Below are positions 1 through 10,248 of a stretch of 64,000 nucleotides of DNA, piece after piece. Source of the stretch: Methylobacter sp. (lineage in GTDB: Bacteria; Pseudomonadota; Gammaproteobacteria; Methylococcales; Methylomonadaceae); assembly GCA_030679035.1 (NCBI GenBank), contig JAUXTH010000050.1, positions 1 to 64,000 on the forward strand. The letters run 5' to 3'. The notes under the pieces were generated by a model that worked only from the letters and a program-made list of their open reading frames with translations, was not told the origin of the DNA and made no database searches. Both the position numbers and the translations under genes were made by a program. Numbering within the stretch: position 1 is the stretch's first letter; each line of letters starts with the position of its first letter.

Positions 1-1
1 T

Positions 2-835
2 TTACATCCGGCACAGGTGATCGTTGCAGGCTTGGAGAAAATGGAAAAAGGTGAATTGTCATTTCGGCTACCCACTTTCGAGCTAGATGAATGGCAGCGA
101 ACAGGAAAGGCCATCAATCAACTGGCGGCAAGTCTGGAACAGCTCCTTTCCGAGCGCAAGAAGTTAGCATTAAAGTTGATGAATATTCAGGAGGAAGAGC
201 GCCGTTACCTGGCACGAGAGCTGCATGATGAGTTTGGTCAATGCTTAGCTGCGATCAATGCGGTCGCAGCTTCCATTTCACAAACCGCAGCTTATGAATG
301 CCCGGAACTGGTTCCGGAAGGGAAAAACATCAGTCGAATTGTCCATCATATGATGGAATCATTACGTGGATTATTATTGCGCTTACGCCCTTCTGACATT
401 GATGAACTGGGCCTTACAGCCAGTTTAAAAAGCCTGGTGGCTGGCTGGAATGCCAGCAGTGGTGGCAAGACTCATTATAACCTTGCTGTTCATGGCGACC
501 TTGACCGGTTACCCGAACCTATTCCCGTTACTATTTTTCGGATTGTTCAGGAATGTCTGACCAATGTATCCAAACATTCAGCCGCTACGAATGCGAAAGT
601 AACACTCCGGACAGTCTCCGAAAATAGTTCAATAACAACCATTGAACTCATTATCGAAGATGACGGTAAGGCCAATAAACTGCCGTTTGAAGACAACCCC
701 GGAATTGGCCTGCTCGGTATACGTGAACGTGTAGCCGCACTCGGAGGCCGGTTGACGTTAAAGACAGGTAATCCCAGCGGGCTTGCAGTCCATGTATGGC
801 TTCCGGCTCAGCCTATTTCAGGAACACAGACATGA
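2..835 (+). CDS. Sensor histidine kinase, NarX/UhpB-type (HAMP + HisKA_3 + HATPase), 5' end outside window
   Basis: Frame stays open to the window edge (LHPAQVIVAGLEKMEKGEL); EEERRYLARELHDEFGQ phosphoacceptor region and HATPase GIGLLGIRERVAALGG. Confidence 0.88.
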   Translation, partial: LHPAQVIVAGLEKMEKGELSFRLPTFELDEWQRTGKAINQLAASLEQLLSERKKLALKLMNIQEEERRYLARELHDEFGQCLAAINAVAASISQTAAYECPELVPEGKNISRIVHHMMESLRGLLLRLRPSDIDELGLTASLKSLVAGWNASSGGKTHYNLAVHGDLDRLPEPIPVTIFRIVQECLTNVSKHSAATNAKVTLRTVSENSSITTIELIIEDDGKANKLPFEDNPGIGLLGIRERVAALGGRLTLKTGNPSGLAVHVWLPAQPISGTQT

Positions 836-1491
836 CAGGCTCGGAAAGTATCAGAATTTTGCTGGTCGATGACCATGCCATCGTGCGTGAAGGCTATCGC
901 TCACTATTGGAGAAGCAATCAGGAATGGAAGTGGTTGCTGAAGCAGCTGATGGAGCGGAAGCCTATTCACGCTTTAAGGATTGCAACCCTGATATAGCCG
1001 TTATGGATATTTCAATGCCCGGCCAAGGGGGGCTGGAGGCTATTACGCGCATTAAACAACGATGCCCGGATGCGAAGATCCTGGTATTCAGTATGCACCA
1101 GAATCCAAGCTTTGCTGTTCAGGCAATCAGGGCGGGGGCGCTGGGTTATGTCACCAAGAGCAGTGCGCCGGATGTTTTAATTCGGGCTATCCATGATGTC
1201 TATGCAGGGCGAATCACGTTGAGCGCCGACATTGCACAAGCCCTGGCCCTGGAAAAGTTAGGCGGCGATAGTATCGCGCTGCAAGAATTAACAGTACGAG
1301 AATTCGATATTCTGCGTATGTTAGTCGATGCTCGGTCAACAGATGATATTGCTCAAACACTCAATATCAGTCCAAAAACCGTATCCAACAGCCATTATAT
1401 TATCAAGCGAAAACTTGGCGTTGCCAGTGATATCGAGTTGACTCGCCTAGCCATTAAGATGAATGTCATTAATCTTTTGGATTTATCTTGA
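832..1491 (+). CDS. NarL/FixJ-family response regulator
   Basis: REC domain (ILLVDDHAIVREGY, PDIAVMDISMPG) plus LuxR-type HTH (LTVREFDILRMLVDARSTDDIAQTLNISPKTVSNSHYIIKRKL); ATG at 832 overlaps the kinase end. Confidence 0.93.
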   Translation: MTGSESIRILLVDDHAIVREGYRSLLEKQSGMEVVAEAADGAEAYSRFKDCNPDIAVMDISMPGQGGLEAITRIKQRCPDAKILVFSMHQNPSFAVQAIRAGALGYVTKSSAPDVLIRAIHDVYAGRITLSADIAQALALEKLGGDSIALQELTVREFDILRMLVDARSTDDIAQTLNISPKTVSNSHYIIKRKLGVASDIELTRLAIKMNVINLLDLS

Positions 1492-1580
1492 ACGCCTAAA
1501 AAACGCTTGCCGACAAGTGATAGAGCTTGAGAGCATGCAAAACCGGGGGAGGCGCTCATAAGCTAATTATGTCACCAGCT

Positions 1581-1620
1581 TATAGCCTGTCGGAAAACAC
1601 TTGTTTTCCGACAGGCTATA
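1581..1620. repeat. Perfect 19-bp inverted repeat with 2-bp centre
   Basis: TATAGCCTGTCGGAAAACA-CT-TGTTTTCCGACAGGCTATA. Confidence 0.9.
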
Positions 1621-1805
1621 TAAAAGAGTTATATTGTTTCCACAATAGCTTTAAAAGTGTACGGGAAACAGTGTCGCTTAGTACTCCTGTCTCGCAGCGT
1701 AAGCAGTTTTATCAAAAGAGGCCGTTTTTACGCGTCTTTCACCCCGACGTAAAAAGAATCGCCCTTCTAAAATAGCAACTTCATTATTTGAAATGTTTAG
1801 AAAAA

Positions 1806-3149
1806 ATGAAGTTCGAGCTGGGTCAAGACGACTATCTGTTATCCAAAAATCAAACATCCTCCGTTTATTGCGACTTCGACGCCTTGGTTAACGCTCACAT
1901 GCTAATCATGGGTAAGACAGGTATGGGTAAAACGACATTTCTGAGGCGAGCGATACAGCAAATGCATCGTTTCTCGCCGACACCACGCATTCATATCATG
2001 GATGTGCATGGCGACATAAATATCAAGGGCGCTTCGTCTGTCAGATTCTCAGAGTCCACTGAATATGGCCTAAACCCGTTTGTAGTAAGCGCGGATCAAC
2101 ATTTCGGCGGCGTAAGGAAACGCACGCAAGATTTCATCGCGACCATAAATGGCTGTAGGCCAATCGGTTCAAGGCAAGAAGCCGTTATGCGTAACTTGAT
2201 TACCGATCTGTACGCGGCCAACGGATTCTTTGCAGACAATTACAAATCATGGGGTTTGGAGGATGGGTATGCTCGGAAGCATCCCAAGCGATATCCGGCC
2301 ATGGACGATGCCTGTCGCTACGCTTTTGGAAAACTCAAGCAGCTTATTATTGGTAGCGACACAACGTCTGGGAGAGCGCTAGAAGATCTGAACAAGATCA
2401 CTACCAAGCTTTACAAGATATCCAAGCAACTCTGCCATTCAGGCGCCAAGCCTGATGGAGATTTAATCGAAAAAGCGATGGATCTGCGTACAAAGGCTTT
2501 ACGTTCCTACAAAGATTACATCGAAAATTTGGAAACCGGTAAAGAGCTGGAAGACTTTATCAAGTACGAGTCGAAAGAAGTATTGAAGTCGGTTGTGGAG
2601 CGATTCGAGAACCTGAAGGCCAGCGGCATTTTCAAAAACAAACCAGCGCCATTCGACCCTGATAATCCGGTTTGGCATTACGACATTACTGCGTTGCGTG
2701 AAGATGAAAAACGCATGTTTGTCGAATTCAGATTGCAGAAACTATTCTCTGCTGCACTGGAAAAAGGTCCAGTTCGTTGTCAAGAGGAAGGCTTGTTGCG
2801 CGACATCATGATCATTGACGAGGCTCACCTGTTCTTTAGGGACGACCAGAACAACATTCTCAACACCATCGCCAAAGAAGGTAGAAAGTTTGGCCTGGGT
2901 CTGGTTTGCGCCAGTCAATCACCAACCCATTTTTCCGAAGACTTCTTTTCCAACGTCGCCACCAAAATTGTCCTGGGCGTTGATCAGATGTACTGGGACA
3001 ACCTGGTGCGCAAAATGAAAATTGAATCGAAATTACTGCAATACATCAAGCCCTTTCACGTCATCGGTGTACAGATGAGCAACAAAGGGGAGACCAGATC
3101 ACGCTTTACGATGGTTAGAGTGCCGAATTCTCGTGTCACACCAGCATAA
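1806..3149 (+). CDS. ATPase of HerA/VirB4-like (DUF87) type
   Basis: Walker A MGKTGMGKTTFLRRA, Walker B IMIIDEAHLFF, downstream GLGLVCASQSPTHF typical of HerA/TraC-like ATPases; ORF track starts at a TTG at 1788, ATG at 1806. Confidence 0.75.
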   Translation: MKFELGQDDYLLSKNQTSSVYCDFDALVNAHMLIMGKTGMGKTTFLRRAIQQMHRFSPTPRIHIMDVHGDINIKGASSVRFSESTEYGLNPFVVSADQHFGGVRKRTQDFIATINGCRPIGSRQEAVMRNLITDLYAANGFFADNYKSWGLEDGYARKHPKRYPAMDDACRYAFGKLKQLIIGSDTTSGRALEDLNKITTKLYKISKQLCHSGAKPDGDLIEKAMDLRTKALRSYKDYIENLETGKELEDFIKYESKEVLKSVVERFENLKASGIFKNKPAPFDPDNPVWHYDITALREDEKRMFVEFRLQKLFSAALEKGPVRCQEEGLLRDIMIIDEAHLFFRDDQNNILNTIAKEGRKFGLGLVCASQSPTHFSEDFFSNVATKIVLGVDQMYWDNLVRKMKIESKLLQYIKPFHVIGVQMSNKGETRSRFTMVRVPNSRVTPA

Positions 3150-3183
3150 AAAATTAAATATGGGGATTTAAGCATATCGACAA

Positions 3184-3367
3184 ATGAACAGTTCTTAACA
3201 GTTAACTTAACCGATCAAGAAGCCTGGGATTTGGCACACAACTAAAGCGAATTGGGTTATCGGAATTCCGAAATCATGCAGCCGACGAAGACGAGGCTTA
3301 CCGTATGTTCAGTGTTGCAGAAAAAGTCCGATCCAGTCTGGCCGAGATAGGGTATCAGCCACGATGA
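3184..3367 (+). pseudogene. Remnant of a small (~60 aa) accessory protein, broken by stop and frameshift
   Basis: FLTVNLTDQEAWDLAHN* then, in another frame, NHAADEDEAYRMFSVAEKVRSSLAEIGYQPR*; resembles small proteins common on mobile elements. Confidence 0.45.
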
Positions 3368-3457
3368 AGGTTCAAAAAGAACCCACAAAAACGAGGATTT
3401 CTTTGCTCTGTCCAGCAAAGAAATCAGACTCCACAAAGCAAAAGGCAGTTTCCATTT

Positions 3458-4153
3458 ATGACAACAGATAACCCTATTAACTTACGACTTAAATCCTTTG
3501 CCAGTTTCGATGATGCCATGACTATGTGCGATCTTCTGAATAAAGAGACCGGTGATGAATACACTGTTGTGTCAGACAATCACCTGGGCTTCACGGCAAG
3601 ACGGTACCAGGAAAACAGGCAGAAGCAACAACAAAACCCCGTCGAAACCTACGATCATAACAATAGGGCTTATCGCCAGGCATTCAGAGGCTTTATTCCG
3701 CATTATTCGGAAATTACGATCGGGATATTACTGATCGCCAAGCCCTACGCTGTTTTGGGCTGGATTTTTGCTTTGCTGAACATCCAAACAATACCTGAAT
3801 GGTTCAGTTTGCCAGGATGGGGAGAAGTATTCAGATTCGGCGGCTTTTTACTATGGCTTTACGGCCTGCGCTTTATCTACAGCTACTACGCAATAAAGCT
3901 CTATTTTGATGATGACGGTGTACTCCTGAAAAAAGGCATCATTGCCCAAAATCAGGTTCAAATCCGCTTTAACGACATCAAAACCATTGGTGTTCAACAA
4001 AGCATTTTAGACAGGCTGCTAGGTATCGGCACGTTGCATCTCGATTCAGCGGGAACGAATGGGACAGTGGATATTGTATTCAATAACCTGATTAATCCGG
4101 TTTACATGCGCCACCGTATTCAGCATTTGATTGACCAGTATGCGAAGCGCTAG
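3458..4153 (+). CDS. PH-domain (bPH2-like) membrane protein
   Basis: Two hydrophobic segments then LYFDDDGVLLKKGIIAQNQVQIRFNDIKTIGVQQSILDRLLGIGTLHL. Confidence 0.65.
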   Translation: MTTDNPINLRLKSFASFDDAMTMCDLLNKETGDEYTVVSDNHLGFTARRYQENRQKQQQNPVETYDHNNRAYRQAFRGFIPHYSEITIGILLIAKPYAVLGWIFALLNIQTIPEWFSLPGWGEVFRFGGFLLWLYGLRFIYSYYAIKLYFDDDGVLLKKGIIAQNQVQIRFNDIKTIGVQQSILDRLLGIGTLHLDSAGTNGTVDIVFNNLINPVYMRHRIQHLIDQYAKR

Positions 4154-6581
4154 GTTTATGATCAAAAAAATCGCCTCCATGCTGTCCTTTTTTGGCAAAA
4201 AAGGACAAAGCAAAATTGCTCTTAAAAAAGACGATACCAACACACAAAATCAACTAATGGTCGATGAATATGTCTATCGATACCCACCCTTTCCAAAGGG
4301 AATACCGACGGCACCCATCGAAACGATCATTAACAGCAATCAGGAGATGATTCAGCAGATTATCCTGGCCCGAGGCTTGGCAGGTAACCATAATGCAAAG
4401 AAAGCCGAGATAACAATATTGGAACCTATTCGTCATCTTGCCGAGATAGTTCATCTATTGCCTGCATCCGAAAAAAACCATTTCCGGACACCGGGCGGGC
4501 TGTTTCGGTTTAGTCTGGAAAGCGCATTGTTCGGCATTCGTTATGCAGAACGCCGTATTTTGACGCGCGTGACCCCGGAAATACGCAGGGAAAATGAAGT
4601 GTTATGGACACACGCAGCCTTTCTGACAGGCTTATTTAGCGAGTCCATCCTGGTAATCTCACGGATATCTGTGTATTCCGAAGAAGGCGGGATCGAGTGG
4701 CATCCAGGTATGGAATCGATTTTTCAGTGGATGCAGCGAAATAAGCTAAAAAGCTATCACATTCGATGGAGCGAAAAAGAGGATCGGCCGATGATTTACG
4801 CATTGGCCGGCAAAGCCATTAAACCGGAACAGGCGGAAATTCTGGCGCAAGGCGAAAAAGCCATTTACAAAACGCTATTGTCGGCATTACATGATCAGGA
4901 GGATCTCAACAATCCGCTGGTTAAGATTAACCGGTCAGTGAAATACAAACTCATTGAACGTGACGAAGCGGGTGATCCATCGCGTTACGGTAAACCATTG
5001 GCAGGGATGCACCTTGATCCCTGGCTGATTGACGCTATGCGACATCTGGTAGAGAAAAAGCGCTGGGTCGTCAACGAAGAAAATGGCCGATTATGGCATG
5101 GTAAAGACGGGGTCTATCTGGTTTGGCCGCTGGCCGCCAGCGACATGCAGCGCGAGTTGAAAGAGTCAGAAAGCCCGTTTGTACCTAACACAAAAGAAAT
5201 TTTGGCAGAACTCATGCAGGAAGCCGGAATTATCGAAAGCATAGGCATGGGTGGAGGCTATTTATTCGATATTGCAATTCCTCAATCCGATAGCCCGGAA
5301 ATGAAATATGTGACAGCCATTCGCTTGGTGCGACACGAAATTTTGTTTGAAAAGGTTGCGTACAGTCCACTGGATAAAAACTTGCAAATCCATTTGGAAG
5401 AAGAGGAGGAACCGAATCAGGAGACCCAAAAGGCGGTGGTCAATAAAGAACCAGATACAAGCTCCGAAAAGAACACGGAATACAGCGATGACAACGATGA
5501 TGCGGCTCCAGTGGAATCAGACAAATCGGCGTCGGCACCAAGGAAAGAAACCGACATGGAAATCCTGTTTGGAAAACCGGACAAATCGGGCGACGCTGGG
5601 CAGGACGAAATTAAAGGATCATCGACCTCAACAAAAACCGAAGAGACTCGTAGTGAGCCGTGCCGAACTATTGAAATGGACATTCTGTTCGGAAGACGGG
5701 TTGAGCCGGTAGAAACCAATCAATACGACGATGAGTACGCATCAGACTACCACAATGAACAGATCGTCTATGCAGGCTCGCCTGAAGTGACCTGCGCGGA
5801 CACTGACGATCCGGCACATGACATCATAAAGCGGCCTGAGGAAACAATAACTCCAGTGTCTGTGATCAACAATGCCAAAAATAAAAATTTATCAGAACCT
5901 CTCTCAACCGATCAGGAGTCGGCAGAAGTCCTCCTAAAAAATTCAGATTCTAAAAAAACGGATAATCCGAAACTGACTGAAAGCGTCTCAGAACTTCTGA
6001 CGAGCGCTCGGAAGTCGCAGAAAGTCTTCGAAGAACTGGATAATACAAAAAAACCAATGCTAAAGACTGCCTCAAAGCCCTCAGAAGCTTTCAAGGCTTC
6101 TGAGAAGCCAAATAAAGTTAATTCGCCCCGTGAAACCCTACTCGAAGTCGATGAGCAACACAGTAATGCGACATCGGTTTTACTGAGTGAATTGACGAGA
6201 ACATCAACATCCCAAAAGACAGACAAAATCAAGTCAACTGCAGGCACTGTAAAAGCAGACAGTAATTCAGACATTTCAAAACTGTTTGGTAACACGAACA
6301 CACAGAAAAACCATGACGACTTGAAATCGCGTAGTGGCATTGTGTTGAACAGGCTTAAAAAACTCCCGATTGAATTTTTGGAATCGAGACCCGGTGGAAT
6401 TACCAAGATCATCGCTAAAGGGCTGAGGAATACTAATCTGAATCTGAGAGATTGTGTGTCCGTGTTGAAAGCAGCCGATCTATTGGTCTTGGTGGATGGC
6501 CTTGAAACGGGTATGGATTCTTTAGGCGAAAAGCTATCGCAATATTTTCTGGTAAAGGCTGATTTGTTGGATGGCAAATAA
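4149..6581 (+). CDS. MobH/TraI_2-like relaxase-related protein with apparently degenerate HD motif
   Basis: N-terminal TraI_2-like region (ILEPIRHLAEIVHLLPASEKNHFRTPGGLFRFSLESALFGIRYAER), low-complexity middle, conserved C-terminus; directly upstream of traD; exact start codon uncertain (track starts at 4131). Confidence 0.7.
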   Translation, partial: ARFMIKKIASMLSFFGKKGQSKIALKKDDTNTQNQLMVDEYVYRYPPFPKGIPTAPIETIINSNQEMIQQIILARGLAGNHNAKKAEITILEPIRHLAEIVHLLPASEKNHFRTPGGLFRFSLESALFGIRYAERRILTRVTPEIRRENEVLWTHAAFLTGLFSESILVISRISVYSEEGGIEWHPGMESIFQWMQRNKLKSYHIRWSEKEDRPMIYALAGKAIKPEQAEILAQGEKAIYKTLLSALHDQEDLNNPLVKINRSVKYKLIERDEAGDPSRYGKPLAGMHLDPWLIDAMRHLVEKKRWVVNEENGRLWHGKDGVYLVWPLAASDMQRELKESESPFVPNTKEILAELMQEAGIIESIGMGGGYLFDIAIPQSDSPEMKYVTAIRLVRHEILFEKVAYSPLDKNLQIHLEEEEEPNQETQKAVVNKEPDTSSEKNTEYSDDNDDAAPVESDKSASAPRKETDMEILFGKPDKSGDAGQDEIKGSSTSTKTEETRSEPCRTIEMDILFGRRVEPVETNQYDDEYASDYHNEQIVYAGSPEVTCADTDDPAHDIIKRPEETITPVSVINNAKNKNLSEPLSTDQESAEVLLKNSDSKKTDNPKLTESVSELLTSARKSQKVFEELDNTKKPMLKTASKPSEAFKASEKPNKVNSPRETLLEVDEQHSNATSVLLSELTRTSTSQKTDKIKSTAGTVKADSNSDISKLFGNTNTQKNHDDLKSRSGIVLNRLKKLPIEFLESRPGGITKIIAKGLRNTNLNLRDCVSVLKAADLLVLVDGLETGMDSLGEKLSQYFLVKADLLDGK

Positions 6582-8388
6582 TTACGATCCCTACATTCGC
6601 CAGCCCTATGAGCTGTATATCGCGGCAGCCTGGTTTGTAGCGACTGCAACCACGTTCACGGCGTACCTTGTGCTGCCCGGTGGAAATTCCATGCTAATAC
6701 CATGGATCTGCTTTGGCTTGCTAACCTTGCAATCGGCGGTAAAAGGTCTGGATTTGGTGGGGCGTGGACGGTTAGGTCAAATGCTGACGTTTCTGGATGT
6801 CGACAAGTTATTGAAATTGATCCAGCCTGAAAAGATGTGGTTTGGCTGGGGGTTCGACTGGATGCCTATCCATACGCAGCGAGCGGTCGACACCATGCTA
6901 TCCGGTATCAAAATGAGCGATGACCAGGAGCATCCAGGTAGCCCCTGGATACATGGGCTGAATCTCGGCAAGGAACATGAGATTAATATCCCACTCAAGT
7001 CACTGGAAGGGCATACCATTATGTTTGGTACGACTGGCGCTGGAAAAACACGGGCTTATGAGCTCATGGTAACGCAAGCCATTCAACGTGGCGACACTGT
7101 GATTATGATTGATCCAAAAGGTGATAAGGAATTGCGGGATCGCATGGAACTGGAATGCAAGCGAGCCGGACGGGGTGACGCTTTCCTGTTTTTTCATCCA
7201 GCGTTTCCCGGATCATCAATCCGATTAGACCCTATGCGGAATTTCACGCGCACCACAGAAATTGCTTCCCGAATCGCGGCATTATTACCATCGCAATCGG
7301 GCGGCTCCGATGCTTTTACAGCGTTTTCGTTTCGTGCGCTAAATCTGGTTGCACAAGGGTTACTGGAAACCGGCAAACGCCCGTCCATTAAACAGTTGCG
7401 CTATTACATCGAGGGCGGCGCCGAAGCTCTGTTGATTAAAGCAATCGAGGCGCACGCCGATCGCGTCGATCCGGACTGGAAAAACAGTGCCGATCCTTTT
7501 TTTGTAAAAGCCAAGGCCGGCAAAGCCAAAAAAATGGAAACCATTACCAACCCGGAATGGCTGGCTATTGTTGAATGGTATCGAACCACACTAAGCAATG
7601 GGCCAAAAGGCTCAGAAGGCATAGACGGATTGTTGTCTCTGGTCGAGCACAATCGCATGCACTTTTCGAAGATGATCGCATCGCTGATCCCGGTTTTGAA
7701 TATGCTGACATCGGGCGATTTGGGCGATCTTCTATCGCCTGACGAGGAAGATTCAAACGATCACCGGCCAATCTTTGATACATCGAACATTATTTCCGGA
7801 AAGCATGTGCTGTATGTAGGGCTTGATTCATTGTCAGATTCCATTGTTTCGTCGGCTATTGGATCCATTGTATTAGCCGATTTCGCGTCGGTCGCGGGCA
7901 TGATTTACAACAGCGGCAAGAAATTTGGGCGTATCTCAATGTTCGTTGACGAGGCTGCGGAAGTAGTGAATTTGCCGTTTATCCAGATTCTCAACAAAGG
8001 TCGTGGCGCCGGATTCCAGGTCGTCATGGCGACGCAAACCTTGCCGGATATTGTGGCAAGACTGGGCGACGAGGCACGCGCACGACAGGTTATCGGTAAC
8101 TGCAACAATTTGATCACCTTGCGCATCAAGGACGGGGAAACACAAAAGTTTGTTGTTGAGACCTTCGGGCAAACCTATATTAAAACCGTTCAACAGAGCA
8201 TTTCAAGCGGCGTTAATTCGGCCGAAAACTTTGCTCACTATTCCGGCAATAGCGGACAGTCATTAACGTTTAGCGAACACGATTTGTTCCCGCAACACTT
8301 ACTGGGGCACCTCCCTAATTTTCATTACATCGCATCAATAGCCGGCGGCCGTGTCATCAAGGGACGACTGCCTATTATTACGCACTAG
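6571..8388 (+). CDS. traD: Conjugative coupling protein TraD (SXT/TOL-type)
   Basis: Walker A MFGTTGAGKTRAYE, IMIDPKGDKELRDRM, ISMFVDEAAEVVN, GFQVVMATQTLPDI. Confidence 0.9.
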   Translation: MANNYDPYIRQPYELYIAAAWFVATATTFTAYLVLPGGNSMLIPWICFGLLTLQSAVKGLDLVGRGRLGQMLTFLDVDKLLKLIQPEKMWFGWGFDWMPIHTQRAVDTMLSGIKMSDDQEHPGSPWIHGLNLGKEHEINIPLKSLEGHTIMFGTTGAGKTRAYELMVTQAIQRGDTVIMIDPKGDKELRDRMELECKRAGRGDAFLFFHPAFPGSSIRLDPMRNFTRTTEIASRIAALLPSQSGGSDAFTAFSFRALNLVAQGLLETGKRPSIKQLRYYIEGGAEALLIKAIEAHADRVDPDWKNSADPFFVKAKAGKAKKMETITNPEWLAIVEWYRTTLSNGPKGSEGIDGLLSLVEHNRMHFSKMIASLIPVLNMLTSGDLGDLLSPDEEDSNDHRPIFDTSNIISGKHVLYVGLDSLSDSIVSSAIGSIVLADFASVAGMIYNSGKKFGRISMFVDEAAEVVNLPFIQILNKGRGAGFQVVMATQTLPDIVARLGDEARARQVIGNCNNLITLRIKDGETQKFVVETFGQTYIKTVQQSISSGVNSAENFAHYSGNSGQSLTFSEHDLFPQHLLGHLPNFHYIASIAGGRVIKGRLPIITH

Positions 8389-8396
8389 GATTTCAC

Positions 8397-8978
8397 ATGT
8401 CAGATCAAGCCGTTTTACTTTTTTTGAAAAAACCACTCAAACAGCCATTGCAATCACCTTCCATTGAAATGAAAAAAGCATGCAGGGCCACAAGACGCCA
8501 ACCCGCAGCGCAAGAACTATTTGCGCGATGGCCAAACCTGCGCGAATCATCGCAGCGCTTAACGTCACTGCTGACCTTGTACTGGCCCGACCCAAGAAAA
8601 CGAGATGAAAGTTTACTGGTCAATTGTTTAGCGAGTGGGTTAAGCGATGCCGAACAAGTGATCCAAACCGATAATGACGATCTTGTCGAGCAAAAAGCCT
8701 TTATCTGTCGCGTATCCGAGGAATTGGTACAGTGCCTCGGATTGACTCTCATGATCAAGTACAAAGGGGGATGGTCGGCTTATGATCCGAATACTCATGG
8801 CTATCTGGATGACATTATGAGATCGTCAGCAAGCGAAGAGCTAACCTGGGTTAACAAACCCCACGATGCATTCGGCAGCCCACAGAGCAAAATCCTGTGC
8901 GCATCAAGAGTATTTACTATGAACGAGTTGAAATTAGCGGGATTGCTGGAAAGTTTTCAACGCAGTTTGACAGACTAA
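8397..8978 (+). CDS. Hypothetical protein of conjugative module
   Basis: ORF tightly spaced downstream of traD. Confidence 0.6.
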   Translation: MSDQAVLLFLKKPLKQPLQSPSIEMKKACRATRRQPAAQELFARWPNLRESSQRLTSLLTLYWPDPRKRDESLLVNCLASGLSDAEQVIQTDNDDLVEQKAFICRVSEELVQCLGLTLMIKYKGGWSAYDPNTHGYLDDIMRSSASEELTWVNKPHDAFGSPQSKILCASRVFTMNELKLAGLLESFQRSLTD

Positions 8979-8983
8979 CGTCA

Positions 8984-9598
8984 ATGGTGAAGCATTTCCT
9001 GATTTGGTTGATGATTATAATTTTTACGCCACTGGCATTGCCGGCGCTGTTAAGTCCAAAAACCATGTCGCTGACTATACGGAAAGACTACAACGCCGCT
9101 GTCAGTATTTTGGGTGAAAAGGACGAGATTAATAAGCAGCTGATCACGTTATACAAAAATAACTTAACGGTGATTGCAGCGTTTGCCAATGAATTTCGAG
9201 ATAGGCATGACGATTCAAATAAATTCAGAAACAGCGGCGATCATATTGGAGAAGCGATAGCCGATATTCCAGGAGATTGGGCGGAATCAGTGAAATTTCA
9301 GGCCTACAGCATGGCCTTACGCATGGTCATTTTGTCGAAATGGGCCATCTGGTTGCTGATACCGGTGGCGATGGGACTCATTGCCGGGGTTTTTGAGCGG
9401 AGACTAAAGTCAGACACATTCAGTCCGCCGATACCGCCGATTTACAACACATCGGCTCACATGCTGTTGGCGTCAACCTTCATGATAATTTTGTGGTTGA
9501 TTTGCCCCATACCAATACCTTTGTCAATTATTCCGACATTTGCGGTATTAATTAGCGTTTTTATCAGCCTGGCAATTACGCATTATCCAAATTATTAA
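8984..9598 (+). CDS. DUF4400-like integral membrane protein
   Basis: MVKHFLIWLMIIIFTPLALPALL..., several TM segments, position after traD as in SXT-type elements; ATG at 8984. Confidence 0.6.
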   Translation: MVKHFLIWLMIIIFTPLALPALLSPKTMSLTIRKDYNAAVSILGEKDEINKQLITLYKNNLTVIAAFANEFRDRHDDSNKFRNSGDHIGEAIADIPGDWAESVKFQAYSMALRMVILSKWAIWLLIPVAMGLIAGVFERRLKSDTFSPPIPPIYNTSAHMLLASTFMIILWLICPIPIPLSIIPTFAVLISVFISLAITHYPNY

Positions 9599-9604
9599 AA
9601 ATCA

Positions 9605-9635
9605 CAGAAGTCGAAGGAAGTTCTGGCGACTTCTG
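9605..9635. repeat. Short inverted repeat after the tra genes
   Basis: CAGAAGTCG-N13-CGACTTCTG; no clear T-tract. Confidence 0.5.
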
Positions 9636-9824
9636 AAGTCGAGATTGCTGTGACGCTAAAACGCTACGACTTCTATTGACTCTGCATAAGCTATGAGAAC
9701 GCATGGGAAGTCAATAGTTGGGTGACAAAGGCATCCATTAGAAGTTGAGAGAACTTTTTTGAAGTCGTAACAAGTCTTAAAACAAAAGGCGAAATCTATA
9801 CTAAATAAAAACCAGGTCAACCTA

Positions 9825-9946
9825 GCAGTATGTACATGCTGATAAGGGTGCAAGACATAGTGCAACACGCGAGATGCTGGGCTGATTGTTGGCGAAAAAA
9901 AGTATGGTCGTGAGCATGGACTCAGATCGTGGCGTCTCTTTCTAAG
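9825..9946 (+). repeat. ~120-bp direct repeat, copy 1, bracketing TA cassette
   Basis: gcagtatgtacatgctgataagg...ggcgtctctttctaag, alignable to 10791-10909. Confidence 0.9.
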
Positions 9947-10248
9947 TCTGAGAAGTTACTGATCTTGATTGCCCCATCTGGGAAGCGTGCCACGACCTCC
10001 AACTCACCCCCCATCGCCTCAATGTGACTGCGCAGGGTGGAAATGTACATGTCGGCGCGCTTTTCGATCTTGGCAATTGAGGGCTGCTGGACGTGCAGCA
10101 CCTCTGCCAGCATCTTCTGCGACAGGCCGCGTGCTTTTCGTAACTCGTTGAGGGGCATCTCAGCAAGCCACGCCTGAGCCTTGGCTTCTGCCCTTGCACG
10201 AGACTCGGGCAACATTTGTGCGCGCAGTTCAGAATATTTATTAGCCAT
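9922..10248 (-). CDS. higA: HigA-type XRE-family antitoxin
   Basis: HTH LRKARGLSQKMLAEVLHVQQPSIAKIEKRADMYISTLRSHIEAMGGELEVVARFPDG; overlaps toxin end. Confidence 0.88.
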   Translation of the reverse strand: MANKYSELRAQMLPESRARAEAKAQAWLAEMPLNELRKARGLSQKMLAEVLHVQQPSIAKIEKRADMYISTLRSHIEAMGGELEVVARFPDGAIKISNFSDLERDATI

